Part shown: positions 27,377 through 42,300 of the stretch, piece after piece
Numbering within the stretch: the stretch's first letter is position 1
Layout of the letters: each line of letters opens with the position of its first letter
Assembly: GCA_026826555.1 (NCBI GenBank)
Contig: JAKSZT010053883.1
Coordinates: 32,953,955 to 33,017,954, forward strand
DNA from: Tolypeutes matacus
Lineage: Eukaryota; Chordata; Mammalia; Cingulata; Chlamyphoridae
Direction: 5' to 3'
Length of the DNA stretch: 64,000 nt
Position numbers and translations under genes: made by a program
Notes under the pieces: generated by a model
What the model was told of the DNA's origin: nothing
Databases searched by the model: none
What the model saw: the letters and a program-made list of their open reading frames with translations, nothing else

Positions 27377-30300
27377 TTTTTATTTTTTCATTTATCCCCC
27401 CCTTGCTGCTCGTGCTCGCTGGGTCAGCCAACCACGCCGTGCGGGCGGGCTTGCCTTCACCAGGAGGCCCTGGGAACCGAACCCGGGGCCTCCCATATGG
27501 CAAACGGGAGCCCTACTGATTGAGCCACAGCTGCTTCCCCATAACTACCTTTTATAACACTTTCCATGAGAGACATATAGCAAGTTCAACACAGAACACT
27601 GACTGGAAATAGTTGTCTCAGCCCTTTTGTAAGTTTAGGGTTTTGTATCTTAGCAGTAGCTTTAAATTAGATGATAACTCATTTCCACATTACTTCTATG
27701 ATCTCTTTATGTGCAAGACCAGCATAAAGAAAAAATGCTAATGGAGAAATTAAGACTAAGGTAGAAAACTGTCCTTCAGTTATAAATTTGTAGAGCTTTT
27801 CTTTAGGATAATTTCAGTGAAAATGTCAGAATTAGATGGAATTTCTGACAAGACTGATTTCAAATACTCAGAGAAATTCTGTTCACATCTTTTACCACCT
27901 CAGAAATCCAGGATAAATTGGATCAAATGGTATTTTTCTGGGAGGACATCAAAACTCAGGCTGAAGAACGAGAAATTAAATTCCTTGATGTCCTTGAATT
28001 AGCGGAGAAGTTCTGGTACGACATGGCAGCTCTCCTGACCACCATCAAAGACACTCAGGATATCATCCATGACTTGGAAAGCCCAGGCATTGACCCATCC
28101 ATCATCAAACAACAGGTTGAAGCTGCAGAGGTAAGGGGAGGAAAAAAACTTTTATTATGTTTGTCCTCCAAAAAAGTACTTTATCCAAGTATGTTGTGTT
28201 AACTGCCTAGCCACAGAGTGCCTTTTACGTGTTTTTTTGTTTGTTTGTTTGTTTTGTTTTTTATATTTAATAGGACTTTTTTTTTTTTTTTTTTTTTTTA
28301 TTCATTCATTTATCCCCCCCTTGCTGCTTGTGCTCGCTGGGTCAGCTAACCACGCCGTGCTGGCGGGCTTTGCCTTCACCAGGAGGCCCCGGGAACCGAA
28401 CCCGGGGCCTCCCATATGGTAAACGGGAGCCCTACTGATTGAGCCACAGCCGCTTCCCTTAATAGGACTTTTATACATCCAAAAAAATGCCTGCAGGAGC
28501 AAATTTGGCTCAAGCAGTTGTGCCCACCTCCCACATGGGAGGTCTAGGTGTGGTTCCCAGTGCCTCCTGAAAAAAAAAAAAAAACAACATGCAAAACAAA
28601 CAATAGAACCAACTCAGGGAAGCCAGTGTGGCTCAGTATTTGAGCCCTGGCTTCCAACACACAAGGTCCTGGGTTCAGTCCCCAGACTCTGGTACCACAA
28701 AAAAAAAAAAAAAACCTGTTTATAGTAGGGAAAATTTTTTTTAATGTAGAAAAATAGAAAGTAGAAAAGAAAAATCAATTCTGGACTCACCATTCAGAGA
28801 TAAAAATTGTTACTTTGACATACTTTTTTCCAGTTCTTTTGGGGAGCCTAGGTTTTACTAAATCAGTTTCTCATCTCATCTTGTCCATTTTAGCATAAGG
28901 TAAGCCTGTCTTGATATTATCTCTCTCATGTCTTACTTTTATTTCAGCCATTCTCTCATATAGAAATTCTTTAAGACCTGTCACAGAACTGACTTATTTC
29001 AAGATTATAGGTTCTCTCTGCCTAGAGGAGCCCAGCCCACACCAAATCTTGGTGTGTATTTCCATCTTTCTCTCCCATTTCTCAGCAAGCTCTGTTCTTT
29101 GCCCCATTTCCCAAATAAATTCTTTTTACTGGCCTAACTAAAAAAAAAAAAGATTATGTAGCCTAACACTCCTATTATGCTAGTCTCTCAGCTGTTAAAT
29201 TTGTGACTTGTACTGTGTTATTTTGGTCTTTTAGATATATTTTTCTGTTTTAGTCCTCTGGCTGTAGTTTACAATCTCCTTGGAGGCAGGAACTATCTCT
29301 TTCCTCTTTTCCAAGGGACTTTTCTTTCCAAGGGACTTTTATAGGACTATCTGACAGATGCTTAACAAAAGGAAGGAATGATCTTTCAGTAAATTACTGA
29401 AGCTCCATTGTACCTTTCCTAAGATTTTTTTTTTTTTTTTTTTTTTTTAAATATAAACATGTAAGAAAAATAAACAGTGTCTGAAGCTTCACTGTTTAAG
29501 CAAAATTATTAAGAACAGCAAAAAGCCTTTGAAATTGGCAATTCTGGTCAACATCTGCTATTGACAGGTATAAAATGCACTGAAAAAGTTTGGAAAGTTT
29601 TGTTCAGCTTTCTGTTTTGGTTTATATTCTGTTCGTTTACATGTAGACTATTAAGGAGGAGACAGATGGTTTGCATGAGGAACTGGAGTTCATTCGAATC
29701 CTTGGAGCAGACTTGATTTTTGCCTGTGGAGAAACTGAGAAGCCTGAGGTGAAGAAGAGCATTGATGAGGTATGGAGAAATGGATAAGGAATTCAGACAA
29801 AACATTAGTGGACTCACACTGACGAGTGGTATTACATTTAAGAATCTGATCAAATGCTTTCCCCCCTAGATGAATAATGCCTGGGAAAACTTAAACAAAA
29901 CGTGGAAAGAGAGGCTAGAAAAACTTGAGGATGCCATGCAAGCTGCTGTGCAGTATCAGGACACTTTGCAGGTGAGAAGCCAGAAGGTGACAACCAAAGA
30001 AATACGGGTTCCATCTTCTCTTGTGTCATTTTCTAAATTTAGCACGAGTGACCACCTTTACAGAACTGCAACATTCTCAAAGCTAAGACAGTACTGTTTC
30101 CACTTTTCTAGCCAAGGTTTCCCACTTCTGATGAGAAAGTACTGACATAGCTCCAAATTTCTACTCTTCCTGCTGTTTTTTATCATTGCATGCTCATCAT
30201 ATTTAACCTAATGACAACTATATATTGCAGCTAGCCTTTCTGTAAAAATTGTTTGCTAGAGGTTCTGAACCCAGGAGTATCTTGAATCACAACTTGGCAT

Positions 30301-33300
30301 GATAGCTTCAGGATGCCATCAACTTGCTAGCTGGCAATGAGAAATAGTGGCTTTTATTCAGATTTAGTGTTTCCGATCTGTGGTTTATTTTGGACATTAT
30401 GCCAATAATGTTGGCTCAGTTCTTAAATCACCATATTACTCTGCCCTCATCTAAAAACACAAACAGATAGCAAAGGTTGCTTTTATTTATTTCTGCTTAT
30501 ATTAGGGATGTTGCTAATTCTTTCCTGAGCCATTGTGGTTTTGTTTTGTTTTGTTTTGTTTTGTGGGTTTTTTTTTTACTATTTATTTGTATTTTTATTT
30601 TAGGCTATGTTTGACTGGCTAGATAACACTGTGATTAAACTCTGCACCATGCCCCCCGTTGGCACTGACCTCAACACTGTTAAAGATCAATTAAATGAAA
30701 TGAAGGTTTGTATCTGGACATGGCTTTTGAAGAACAGTAGCTTCCACAGGGCCTTTTTTCATTTTTAAAGACTTGACCTGTTGTTAACATTAAGTATGTC
30801 TTTGATAGGAGTTCAAAGTGGAAGTTTATCAACAGCAAATTGAGATGGAGAAACTCAATCACCAGGGTGAACTGATGTTAAAGAAAGCTACTGATGAAAC
30901 GGACAGAGACATTATACGAGAACCACTGACGGAACTCAAACACCTCTGGGAGAACCTGGGTGAGAAAATTGCCTACAGACAGGTGAGGCAAATGGTACAG
31001 TACATAAATGAACTACTCTGCTGTTTTCTAATATCCTAACAAATGTTCCCTTTATATGTCTTTCTGAGCAGCATAAGCTAGAAGGTGCTCTGTTAGCCCT
31101 TGGCCAGTTCCAACATGCCTTAGAGGAACTAATGAGTTGGCTGACTCACACAGAAGAGTTGTTAGATGCTCAGAGACCAATAAGTGGAGACCCAAAAGTC
31201 ATTGAAGTTGAGCTCGCAAAGCACCATGTAAGTACTTTAATTTCTCATCTCTAATATGCCTATTGACTTGCGACCTAATGTTGCCACCAAAAGCCTTTTG
31301 CTGTTATGTGTACCTTAGGGGACCAGACTTGATCATGGCTATAGAGCTAAATTATGTTCAAAATTTTGTAGGTTTTAAAAAATGATGTTTTAGCCCATCA
31401 AGCCACGGTGGAAACAGTCAACAAAGCTGGCAATGAGCTTCTTGAATCAAGTGCTGGAGATGATGCCAGCAGCTTAAGGAGCCGTTTGGAAACTATGAAC
31501 CAGTGCTGGGAATCAGTGTTACAGAAAACAGAGGAGAGGGAGCAGCAGCTTCAGTCAGCACTGCAGCAGGTACATGCATTGTCCAAGTTAGGTAGGTAGA
31601 GATGTGCTCAAACAACATTTAGAAGAAAGCCTAAGTCAAAGAGAGGAAAGCAGTTTGGGAGAACCCCCTATGTCTTGAGAGGAAGGTCCCTTCTGCGCTG
31701 GAGCTTATCTGGAAAGAACAGCTTATTGGGTTGTTCTTTTTTGGATTAGTTTATAGCCCTTCTCTCTTTTTTTTTTTTTTTGTTTCTTTTCTTTTTCTTT
31801 TTTTCTTTTTTTTTTTTTTTTTTGCCCTTCTCTCTTTATTTACTATTTGAAGTTGATCTTCACTATAACCTTGTTCACAAGTTCAGATATGTCTTGGATC
31901 AAGCCAGGTCACTCCATATTCAACCGTAATCAATTCATCAGATTATATCAGATGTCTATAATATATTATAGTGAGGTCTGAAGGATTTTGCTGGATTCTA
32001 ACAATGACTAGATTTGCCCCAATCTAATCCAGCAATCCAGCTCTACCTGAGAGAGCAGTCCAATATTCCTTTCTCAAAATAGATTCCTCATATAGTCTTT
32101 TAGAAAGTTTACTTTTGAAGCTGAGAATTGACTACTGACATTGCTGATATGTCTTTTCTCAAAAGGCCCAGGGTTTCCACAGTGAAATTGAAGATTTTCT
32201 CTTGGAACTAACTAAAATGGAGAGTCAGCTTTGTGCATCTAAGCCCACAGGAGGACTTCCTGAAACTGCTAGGGAACAGCTTGATACACATATGGTAATA
32301 AAGAATTCTTGAAATTGAGCATAAGTGTCCCATATTCAGTCGTTCCTTTCTGGATTCATAGTGATATATGTATCTAGGAGTCTGTAAGTCCTACATTTTT
32401 ACCAACAGTATAGTACAAGCTTGGGGATTGGTGCTTATACAGGACTTTTAATACCATACCATAGGCCTCAGTAGTCACAGGGAAGAATCAACCAGAAATA
32501 CATTGAAGAGCTGGTAAATTTTGAGTTGATCAGTCTGGTTGGCACAAGAACATTGACTTTCAGGTGATGGCATCAAGAAGACACACAACACAGATGTGGT
32601 TGTATTTAAGAAAAGGACTATTTAGTGTGAGTTTGGGGAAATCTAGGAGGTAATGACAGTATTTCAAGAGTTCTGAGAACAAAAGGCAACAATTTCCAGG
32701 CAAATCCTTCATGAAAAGGAGAAATAAATTACGTGAGTCTATGATCTCTCATCTTTGATCCTAAAAAAATTTTTTTCTATTAGTGACAAAAATGTTAATA
32801 TGAAGGGAGAATAGTGGGTTTCATTCCTTAATAGCTCAGTAGCTGAACTGAATCCAAAAGGAAGGCTTTGATGAAGATGAAAGTTTCCTGGACTTTTCCA
32901 GGCCGTGCTAGTGAATCTGTATGTGGCTGTCTTCCAGAGAATTGAGACTCCAGAAAAATCTGTGTTGATACCTTTGCTGCCTTTTCTTGTAGGAACTCTA
33001 TTCCCAGCTGAAAGCCAAGGAAGAGACTTACAGTCAACTGCTTGACAAGGGCAGACTCATGCTTCTAAGCCGTGATGATTCTGGGTCTGGCTCAAAGACA
33101 GAACAGAGTGTAGCACTCTTGGAACAGAAGTGGCAAGTGGTCAGCAGTAAGATGGAAGAAAGAAAGGTATCAACACAAAATAGTTTGTTATTAATTTGCA
33201 TAGTTTGCTTGGCGATTGCATGTAATTACCATCTTGTTTCTATGAAGATTTTTCAGAGACCTGTATATTGTAACAGAAGTTGCAGAACTGATATCCTCAG

Positions 33301-36300
33301 AAATGGCTTCATAATCATCAAGCTATCTTTTCTGCTGTTAAATTTCTGTTTTTCGTCCATGTCACGTTGCATCAGTGGTAATGATTTCTGCCAATATTTG
33401 CTTTCATGCGCATTCCTTTTCTACATCTCTCAGTTAATGTGTTAACTTGCCTATTATGTAGGCATTATTGCTCAATAATGGATGAACTTTAAAAAACAAG
33501 GTTTTGTTGGAGTTGGTGACTTGGGCTTGGGAGGGTAGGAACAGGTCATGCAGTGATTATAACTGGTAATTCTTCACAAGGAATTTGGCTTCCAGTGTAA
33601 GTGTAGTGTGCAAGGAAATAAACTAAAAATCAGGAGAAAAGTATTTGATATTGCTTTTTCCTACTCTTCCTTAAAAAAAAAAATTTAAGTTCAAAAGAAG
33701 AAGGAGAGGTACTCAGGGAGATCAAAGTATTTGCTCAAATTGTTTTTTATTAGAGTTTTATTCTATTCTATGCTGGTCAGATCAAATATTTAAATATATG
33801 TTCATATCTGTTGGTCACATCCGTTCAACAAATAGTTACTGAGCATGTATGTACCAGGCACTGTGCTAGGTATATAGTGAAAGCAATAAAGGCATGGACC
33901 CCACCTTTGTGAAATTTAATAGGCAGAAGGACATGAGACAAATAGTTGCACATATAAACGGACATTTGGAAAGAAGCATTAATCTCCTAGAATACTTTTG
34001 TGGGGATCCGGTAATTTGTTACACGAAGAATAGCTGTGTTCTATCCATGAGCAGGTTGTGTCAAGAATAGTTTCTAGGAAAGCAGAACTAAGTATAAAGA
34101 AACAGACATAAGGTTAAATATGTATGGTGCCGTATTAAAGAATATATAGATAAAATGATGTGCCAAGAATTCCTGCCATCAAGGAACTTATAGTATACTA
34201 ATTTTTAAAAACATTTTTATGATAGATTTGAGATGGATTTGGTTTTGCCCCTTGATTTGTGTAGTTGGGTCTACACATTTTTATACTCATTGTAATGTTT
34301 TATCAGGTTACAAAAGTAACCTGAAAACACAAGAGGAAAATAAAAAGCATATATAATCCAATCAACTATAATTAATAGCAATGAACATTTTTGGTGTACC
34401 TATTGGGATTTGTTTCTGTGAATATTTTGGATGTATTTATTTTTTTTAACAACCTTTCATTATTATTCTTTGCCTGCCTGGTAGATGGGCCAGTAGCAGA
34501 AGTTCATCACCAAGATGTTGGGGGCAGAGGTCTCTGAAGATGAAGCTTATGGACTGTGTTACATGGGGGTGTACTTGTGGAGAGTAGTACTTGCCCTCTT
34601 TGAAAGGAACCGTTGTTTTTGTCATTCTCATTTAGACCATTTAGCATAACGAAACAAAGTATCTGAAAATTTACATTTAATGTTATTTTTTTATTTGCCT
34701 AGAATTTCATGGCTTCTTTCATTACCTTTTCTGCTTGTAGTTTATGCATAAGTTTCAGATGTCATATTTTCTGAAAACATGTATGTAAACAGAGAGCACC
34801 ACAGTTAGAATCATCATTACAGTAAAATACTTTTCATTTACTTGTCTTTATTCCACAAAACTTCCATTAAAGGAAACTAAGACTATCCAAACCAAGTTGC
34901 AGATCTTGTAGCTGTGACCACTAACGGGTCTGTTCACTTACATTTATTGAATAGTTTTATTCCTGTCTTTTAATGTCCCAGGAAGCGGAGAGTGTTAGAG
35001 AAAGCAACTTAGATGCTAATTTCTCTCTTTTCATTTCCATGTACACAGTTCTTGTCTCTCAGACACTAACATTAAAATGTTCCCTTTTTACAAACAAGGC
35101 ATGTTTGGAGGTTGACTAAATGAGGCTTCCTTTGTAGAGGTCATTGCATTTGGAGTACAATTTGTGTCTTTGCCCATGAAGCTATAATTCCTGAATTTGT
35201 CCCTTTTTCTTTGTGTGTGTGTGTGTGTGTGTGTTTAATTGAAATTAGTCAAAGCTGGAAGAGGCCCTCAACCTGGCAACAGAATTCCAGAATTCCCTAC
35301 AAGAATTTATCAACTGGCTCACTCTAGCGGAGCAGAGTTTAAACATCGCTACTCCTTCCAGCCTGATTCTAAATACTGTCCTTGCCCAAATAGAGGAGCA
35401 CAAGGTAACTATGAGACTATGATGTTATCTTCCTTTTTGAAAGGAAGAGTTGAAAGAAATATTTCTCTATATTATATTAACTTTTAAAAGAGCAACACTT
35501 TTTTCTCAGGTTTTTGCTAATGAAGTAAATGCTCATCGAGACCAGATCATTGAACTAGATCAAACTGGGAATCAGTTAAAGTTCCTTAGCCAAAAACAGG
35601 ATGTTGTTCTGATCAAGAATTTGTTGGTTAGTGTCCAATCTCGGTGGGAAAAAGTTGTCCAGCGATCTATTGAACGGGGACGATCACTAGATGATGCCAG
35701 GAAGCGGGCAAAACAAGTAAGTTATAAAAGAAAAATACTAATGTATTTAACAATCTTGTGCTGCATACATTGAGTCTCTGGGGGTAGTTCTCATAAAAGT
35801 GTTGGATAGTTTGTATATTCATTCCTGTTATGAATTATTTCTTAATTTTAGTTCCATGAAGCTTGGAAAAAACTTATTGACTGGCTAGAAGATGCAGAGA
35901 GTCACCTGGACTCAGAACTAGAGATATCCAATGACCCAGACAAAATTAAACTTCAGCTTTCTAAACACAAGGTAAAGCAGTTAATTGTTTTTAGGTTCTG
36001 AATTTGTTACTGAAGTTTATATTATAGCTTGCTAAAAATTAAAGTCAGAGCTAGTCAAACAAAAATTAATAGGTTATTGTTAAAATGTCAAGATAATGAA
36101 GCAATAGTAAACTAAGCTATGGTCCTGTTTTTGTTTTTGTTTTTGTTTTTTTTTTAAGGTTTATTTATTTACTTTATCCATTTTAAACCCTCCCTTCCCC
36201 ATTTGCTGTTTTGTGTCCATTCGCTGAGCAATTCTCTGTGTCTGTTTCCTGCCATCTCTTCTCATCCTCCTCCTCCACTCTTCACCAGGATTCGATCCTA

Positions 36301-39300
36301 GAGACCCTCGATATACGAGAGAGGTGTTCTGACACCTGCGCCACCTCGGTTCCTGGTTTTCGGAGCTTTCGGAGCATCTCATCTTGTCTCTCCCCTGCGT
36401 CTCTCTCTTGTTAAATCATCATCTTGCTGCATGGCTCCCGGAGCCTGGCGGCTCACCGGCACACAGAGCCTGGCAGCCCATGCGCCTTCTTTATATATTT
36501 TTTTTTATTTTACTGGGAGGTCCCGGGGATGGAACCCAGGTTCCTCCATATGGCAGACGGACGCCCAACCATTTGAGCCACATCCACCCCCCACGGTTCT
36601 GTTTTATATCAAGACACTGTCTAACCATGGACTATCCTTCTGTTGACTTAACAGTTCAAACAAAGTGATTGTGGGGACTATCAGTTAAAATTGTAGGTTT
36701 TGGGGAGCAGATGTAGCTCAAGCAGTTGAGTGCCTGCTTCCCACATACAAGATCCTGGGTTTCATCCCCCGGTACCTCCTAAAAAACAAAAACAAAAAAA
36801 ACCAGCAACAAACAAATGAAAAAACCAACTCAGGGGAGCCAATGTAGTTCAGTGGTTGAGTGCCAGCTTCCTATATACAAGATCCTGGATTCAATCCCTG
36901 GCCTTGGTACCTTAAAATATATATATATATTGTAGGGCTTTTTGAAATTGTCATCCACTGCTGTATTTGACATAAACAAAAACATAAATTTTTTAAGGAT
37001 AAGTTATTGCTAACTTTAATTTAAAAAATGGTGATATACTGTTTGGTTATCAACCTGAAACCTTTTTTGTTGTTGTTTGAAATCAAAATATCATCTGACT
37101 TTTAACATGTTTTTTTTTTCTTTTCTATTTGGAAACACAGGAGTTTCAAAAAACTCTTGGTGGCAAACAACCTGTGTATGATACTACAATTAGAACTGGC
37201 AGAGCACTGAAAGAAAAGACTTTGCTTCCTGATGATACTCAGAAACTTGACAACTTACTAGGAGAAGTCAGAGACAAATGGGATACTGTTTGTGGCAAGT
37301 CTGTGGAGCGGTGAGCATAAATGCCCCCTTCTGTATGTATCGCAAAAATAACTAAGAGACTCTTTTACTGGATTCCATAAAATGGTAATGACACAAATGC
37401 ATCACCAAGAGGTTTTGCAGCATCTCTTAATATCTCCAGTGCAATGACAGTTTTGAAATTATTTGAATAAAATATATTAAAATTCTCTCATGTTAAAAAC
37501 TTGAGCTTCACTGTGTTAGAAAGGGAGAGGACCGTAAAATCAAGCCAACAGTAATATATCCGTAATTCTAAAATATTTGAAAATCACTCAGTTTGCAATA
37601 CCAGTAGTTATCTTATTGAGTGCTCTCATCATGTATCCAATACTTTGCAAAGCCTTTGTGTGCATTATCTCATTTAACTGTAATAATAACTGACCTTTAC
37701 TGAACACTTAGTGTGTGCCGGTGTCTGCTAACTATTTATTCTTTATAACAACCACTGAGGTAGGTCCTCAGTGGGCTACCATTTCCATTTTTCAGATGAG
37801 GAAACAATCTCAAAGAGGTTACTTAACTCCCTCACGGTCATTTAGCCTAAGTGACAGAACTGGAATATGAATTTAGGCAATTTGGTTTCTAAAGCTTGTA
37901 TTTTTAGTCGTTCTTACCCACTCTGCTATACTGATTTATAATCGCTACATATAATCCTTTTTTTAGATGAAGTGTGACTGAGGTTCAAAGAAGTTAAGAG
38001 CTAGTCCAGGAATATATAACTGGTGTAGAGTTAGGAGTTAAACTCCTATCTGATTCCAGGTCATGCCAAAACCATCATCCTCTATATTAGAATGGTATAA
38101 AGGAATTAATTTAGACCTTGGGTCATTAGAATGTGTCTGTGTGTATAGCCATTGGACTATAATATGTCAGAAGGGTTCTACCCTGTCCCCTGCACCACAC
38201 TTAGTTCATTCTAGAGAGTGGTTTGAGTAAAAATGTCAGGACATCTCTCTTGGTCACTTTTATTGTATTTCTAACTATTCCAATATGAAGATCCCTCCAT
38301 ATGTAGAGTTCAAGCAATGTTCTGCTTCACCTGGGCCATTCATAAAGACCCCCTAAATGTGTTGGGGTTTATATGTTTTTCTCAGGCAGCACAAATTGGA
38401 GGAGGCCCTGCTGTTTTCGGGTCAGTTCATGGATGCTTTGCAGGCCCTGGTGGACTGGTTGTACAAAGTGGAGCCACAGCTGGCCGAGGACCAGCCCGTG
38501 CATGGGGACCTCGACCTCGTCATGAACCTCATGGATGCTCATAAGGTGAGGGGCAAGAGCTGAGTCACATGGAGGGTAAAGTCGTTGGGTCTTCTACCTG
38601 TGTGTGCCTTCTGCTGTATGTTTACCATCTGGGGGAGAAAGAAAGCCTGACAGAGCCTGTATCTCTGCTTGTCAGGCGGTTACTTGCTGCGTGTTTAAAC
38701 AAACTCTTGCTTGGGTTCTGCATCAGTCCCAAAGAATTTACCGAAATTGGTTACACTCAGATTTGGCAATGTGTAAACTTCACTTTGAGGTTCTTCCCTT
38801 CCTGTTTGTATCTCTTAGTTGAGTCATAAAATGAACTTAAATTCAGATGGAGACCCTCAAAGATACCCATTTCTGCTGAATCCTAAAATGGAAATGTATA
38901 TTTTTTTTTTGTTTTTTTTTTTTTTTAACCATTTCTGAACCTAAGAAACTTAACACCATGCATGCCAATATTTAGTGTACCCTATACCTGTGACATTAAG
39001 CTGCGTAATGTCCTCCTATTACAGCATAAAGCATTCAACTTTACTGTGGACTTAATTAACATCAGATTCTTATGTGCCTGGAAGATGTGTTTTTAACTCC
39101 CAGAATTCTGGAAATGTTGTTGTAACTATTACTTTTTTTTTTTTTTTTCCACAAATGAGGAAACTGGACTCAAGGAAGTTAAGCAACTTTTCCAAAGTCA
39201 CGCAGCTCATAAGTGCTTGAGCTGAAATTCAGAGCCTGATCTTCTGGTTGTTCTTTTGTATACATTATCCTGCCTCTTTCTGTGCATAAAAGACAACAGG

Positions 39301-42300
39301 ATTGGAACCTACCCAGGAAATTTGAACCTGGATGATTCCTTTCTCTGTGGTTTTGCCTTTTGCACTCAAGCATTTCTCAGACAAACTAATTCCTATGTTT
39401 TCTTTTCTAGGTTTTCCAGAAGGAGCTGGGAAAGCGAACAGGAACTGTTCAGGTTCTGAAGCGCTCAGGCCGAGAGCTGATTGAGAATAGTCGAGATGAT
39501 ACCACGTGGGTAAAAGGACAGCTCCAGGAACTGAGCACTCGCTGGGACACTGTGTGTAAACTCTCTGTCTCCAAACAAAGCCGACTTGAGCAGGCCTTAA
39601 AACAGGTAAGACACATTTGCTGGGACTACCCAAGGGGGTAAAATTGAGCAGATTAATTTTAGTTTCATTTTTTAGGATCTGTGCCAGCCAGTTTTGAACA
39701 TAAAGTTGAAAATGTTCTGTAAGACGTTATTACTTAACTTTTATTGGAGAAATAATGAATTCAGTTATTGATTTTTTTCAAAGATCCATAAATAAAAGAT
39801 GACCTTTGTGAGGCATGTTTAGGGCCATCAGATGCCTGTGATGTACTCAAAAGTTCGGGGCCCAGATCCTTTCCCTGTCAAATCCCATTGTTCAGGACCT
39901 TGACTGCAGAGAGAAATACAGTCTTTTATGCTTGGGTGTTTCAGGCAGAAGAGTTTCGGGACACAGTCCACATGCTGTTGGAATGGCTTTCTGAAGCAGA
40001 GCAGAGTCTTCGATTTCGGGGAGCGCTTCCTGATGACACGGAGGCTCTGCAGTCTCTCATCGATACCCATAAGGTAATCCACATCCAAGGTGTGGTGATC
40101 CATGCCATCCACCATAGTGATAGCTGCACTGCGATTACAGGAAAGCAGCTTTGTGCTCAGAAACACCTTATGTGAAAGGAGCAAAACCAGAATGACCCTA
40201 GTTCATTGATCTAGCAGGAATAAGAGAGAAGTAACTGGTGGTTTTTGTGATACCTTAAAGATCAGCATTCAGTTATTCATTTTCACAAAAATAAAACAAG
40301 CTGGTTGTAAACAAGTCAAACAACATGACATTATATAAAGAACACCCGCTTTTTCCCTTTTTTAAATTTTTTTATTTTTTTAAATTCCCCCTATGGCTCC
40401 CTCGTTTGTTTTGCTCGTTGGTTTTGTGCTCGTTTTTTGCTTGTTGTCTGTTTTTTCTTTAGGAGGCACCTTGAACCAAACCTGGGACCTCCCATGTGGG
40501 AAGTGAGTGCTCAACTGCTTGAGCCACATCCTCTCCCTGCTCGTTTTTTTGTTTTTTTTTTTGTTCGTCGTCTGCTTTGTTATTTTTTTGCTCATTGTTC
40601 GTTGTTTTTTTCTCATTATCGGCTCATTGTTTTTGCTTGATGTCTGCTTGTTGTCTGCTTGTTGTTTGTCTTCTTTAGGAGGGATTGGGAACTGAACCCA
40701 GGACCTCCCATGTGGGAGGCAGGGTGCTTAACTGCTTGAGCCACATCCGCTCCCTCTTTATCCCTCTTCACCTATACACTCCTTTGACTTTCCTTATGTT
40801 ACCAGCTTTGGGCCCTGATCTGATCCCCTACAATTGCTTACCAAGCTGTAGAATATAATGCAGTATCTGGGGCCTCAGCCTGACTGTCCTATTGAGGTGA
40901 GAAATATTTTCTCTTAGATTTTGTATTAATTTCACATTACTCACCAAGAGATTTTTTTTTTTTTTTTTTTTTTTTTTAGTGAGGTTTAAAATTTTATTGA
41001 TATAAAAAAGCATATTGTATTGACTTGTAATTTTCATTTGAGTCACATCGGCCCCCCAGACTTGTAATTTTCAGATTCTTCTCCATAACAGTGGCTATAT
41101 TCCCCACTCTTTTTTTTTTTTTTTTCATTTTAAAAGCAATTTATTGGGAAGCGGCTGTGGCTCAATCAGTGGGGCTCCCGTTTACCATGTGGGAGGCCCC
41201 GGGTTCGGTTCCTGGGGCCTCCTGGTGGGGGCAGGCCCACCCACACGGCGTGGTTGGCTGACCCAGCGAGCGCGAGCAGCAAGGGGGGGGATAAATGAAT
41301 AAATAGATAAAATCTTTAAAAAAAAAAAAAGGCAATTTATTGAAGTATAGCATTCATTTTAAAAGCAATTTATTAAAGTATAGCATTCATACATGAACAT
41401 ATAAAAACAAGTGTATGGTAAAAGTTGTGAACTTACAAAACAAACATGTATAACATCATACTGGGCTCCCATACATCACCCCACCACAAATACATTGCAT
41501 TGTTATGAAACATTTGTAACAAATTATGAGTGCACATCATCAAAGTATTACTATTAACTATAGTCCATATCATACATTTGGTATATTTTTCCCCCAACCC
41601 ACCATATATTATTTTTTTTTTGCTCATAAACGATATAATTTATCTAAAGTTCACAGTCAGTGGCATTTGGTATAGTATAATCACCAAGTTGCTCTTTCAT
41701 CACTTCCATCAGTATTAGAACATTTTCATTACTCAAAAAAAAAAAAAAAAAAAGTAAAAAAATCATTATCATACCCATATGTTAGCGCTACTAATTACAA
41801 ATCCTGCAATGTGCTTTCACCATTTCTATTAATTACCAAACATTTACCAACAATTTTTCACCAATTCTGCACAGATTAAACCTCAGCTTTCCATTCTCTA
41901 ACCACATTCTATTTTCTGGTGACTTTTATTCTAGCTATTTACTCCTAACCAAGAGATTGTAATCTTGGTTTTGTCATTGTATTCTGTTGTGGGCATTTTA
42001 CAAAAATATTTTGTGGTGTTTTATAGCTGTCTTTATTATATTTATGCAAAGGCAATATTTTCTATAAATATGGTAGTGAATAAAAAATAGTGTTTAAAAA
42101 AGGGAGAAACTAACTCAGAATAGGAAAAGGGGCACGCTTTGCCTAATAAAAGGAACATGCTTCTGTCTTTCCTAGTCCTTGTCATCTCACCTTCCCCATA
42201 GCTTTCAGAACTGGAAAGAAAATACCAGAGACACCTATGTAAAGGTTTTTAGGGCTCTGTGTCAACACGTGGGGGAAAAATGATGATGATATAGTTTTCC

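Larger units (their letters stand above)
33167..35248 (+). other. Intron E21-E22
   Basis: The largest stretch here without a DAS SINE. It holds an L2 fragment near 33822 and ends in a (TG)11 tract by the acceptor. Otherwise no recognised element. Confidence 0.6.

Noticed and set aside
29870..30145. Independent gene starting at the ATG at 29870
   Set aside because: The ATG is the first codon of internal exon E15; the rest reads past its donor into intron.
39265..39633. 122-codon minus-strand frame
   Set aside because: Antisense of E27 and intron; no homology or splice logic.
40352..40757. CRISPR-like or tandem-repeat regulatory array
   Set aside because: Repeats are SINE heads and low-complexity linkers in a mammalian intron.
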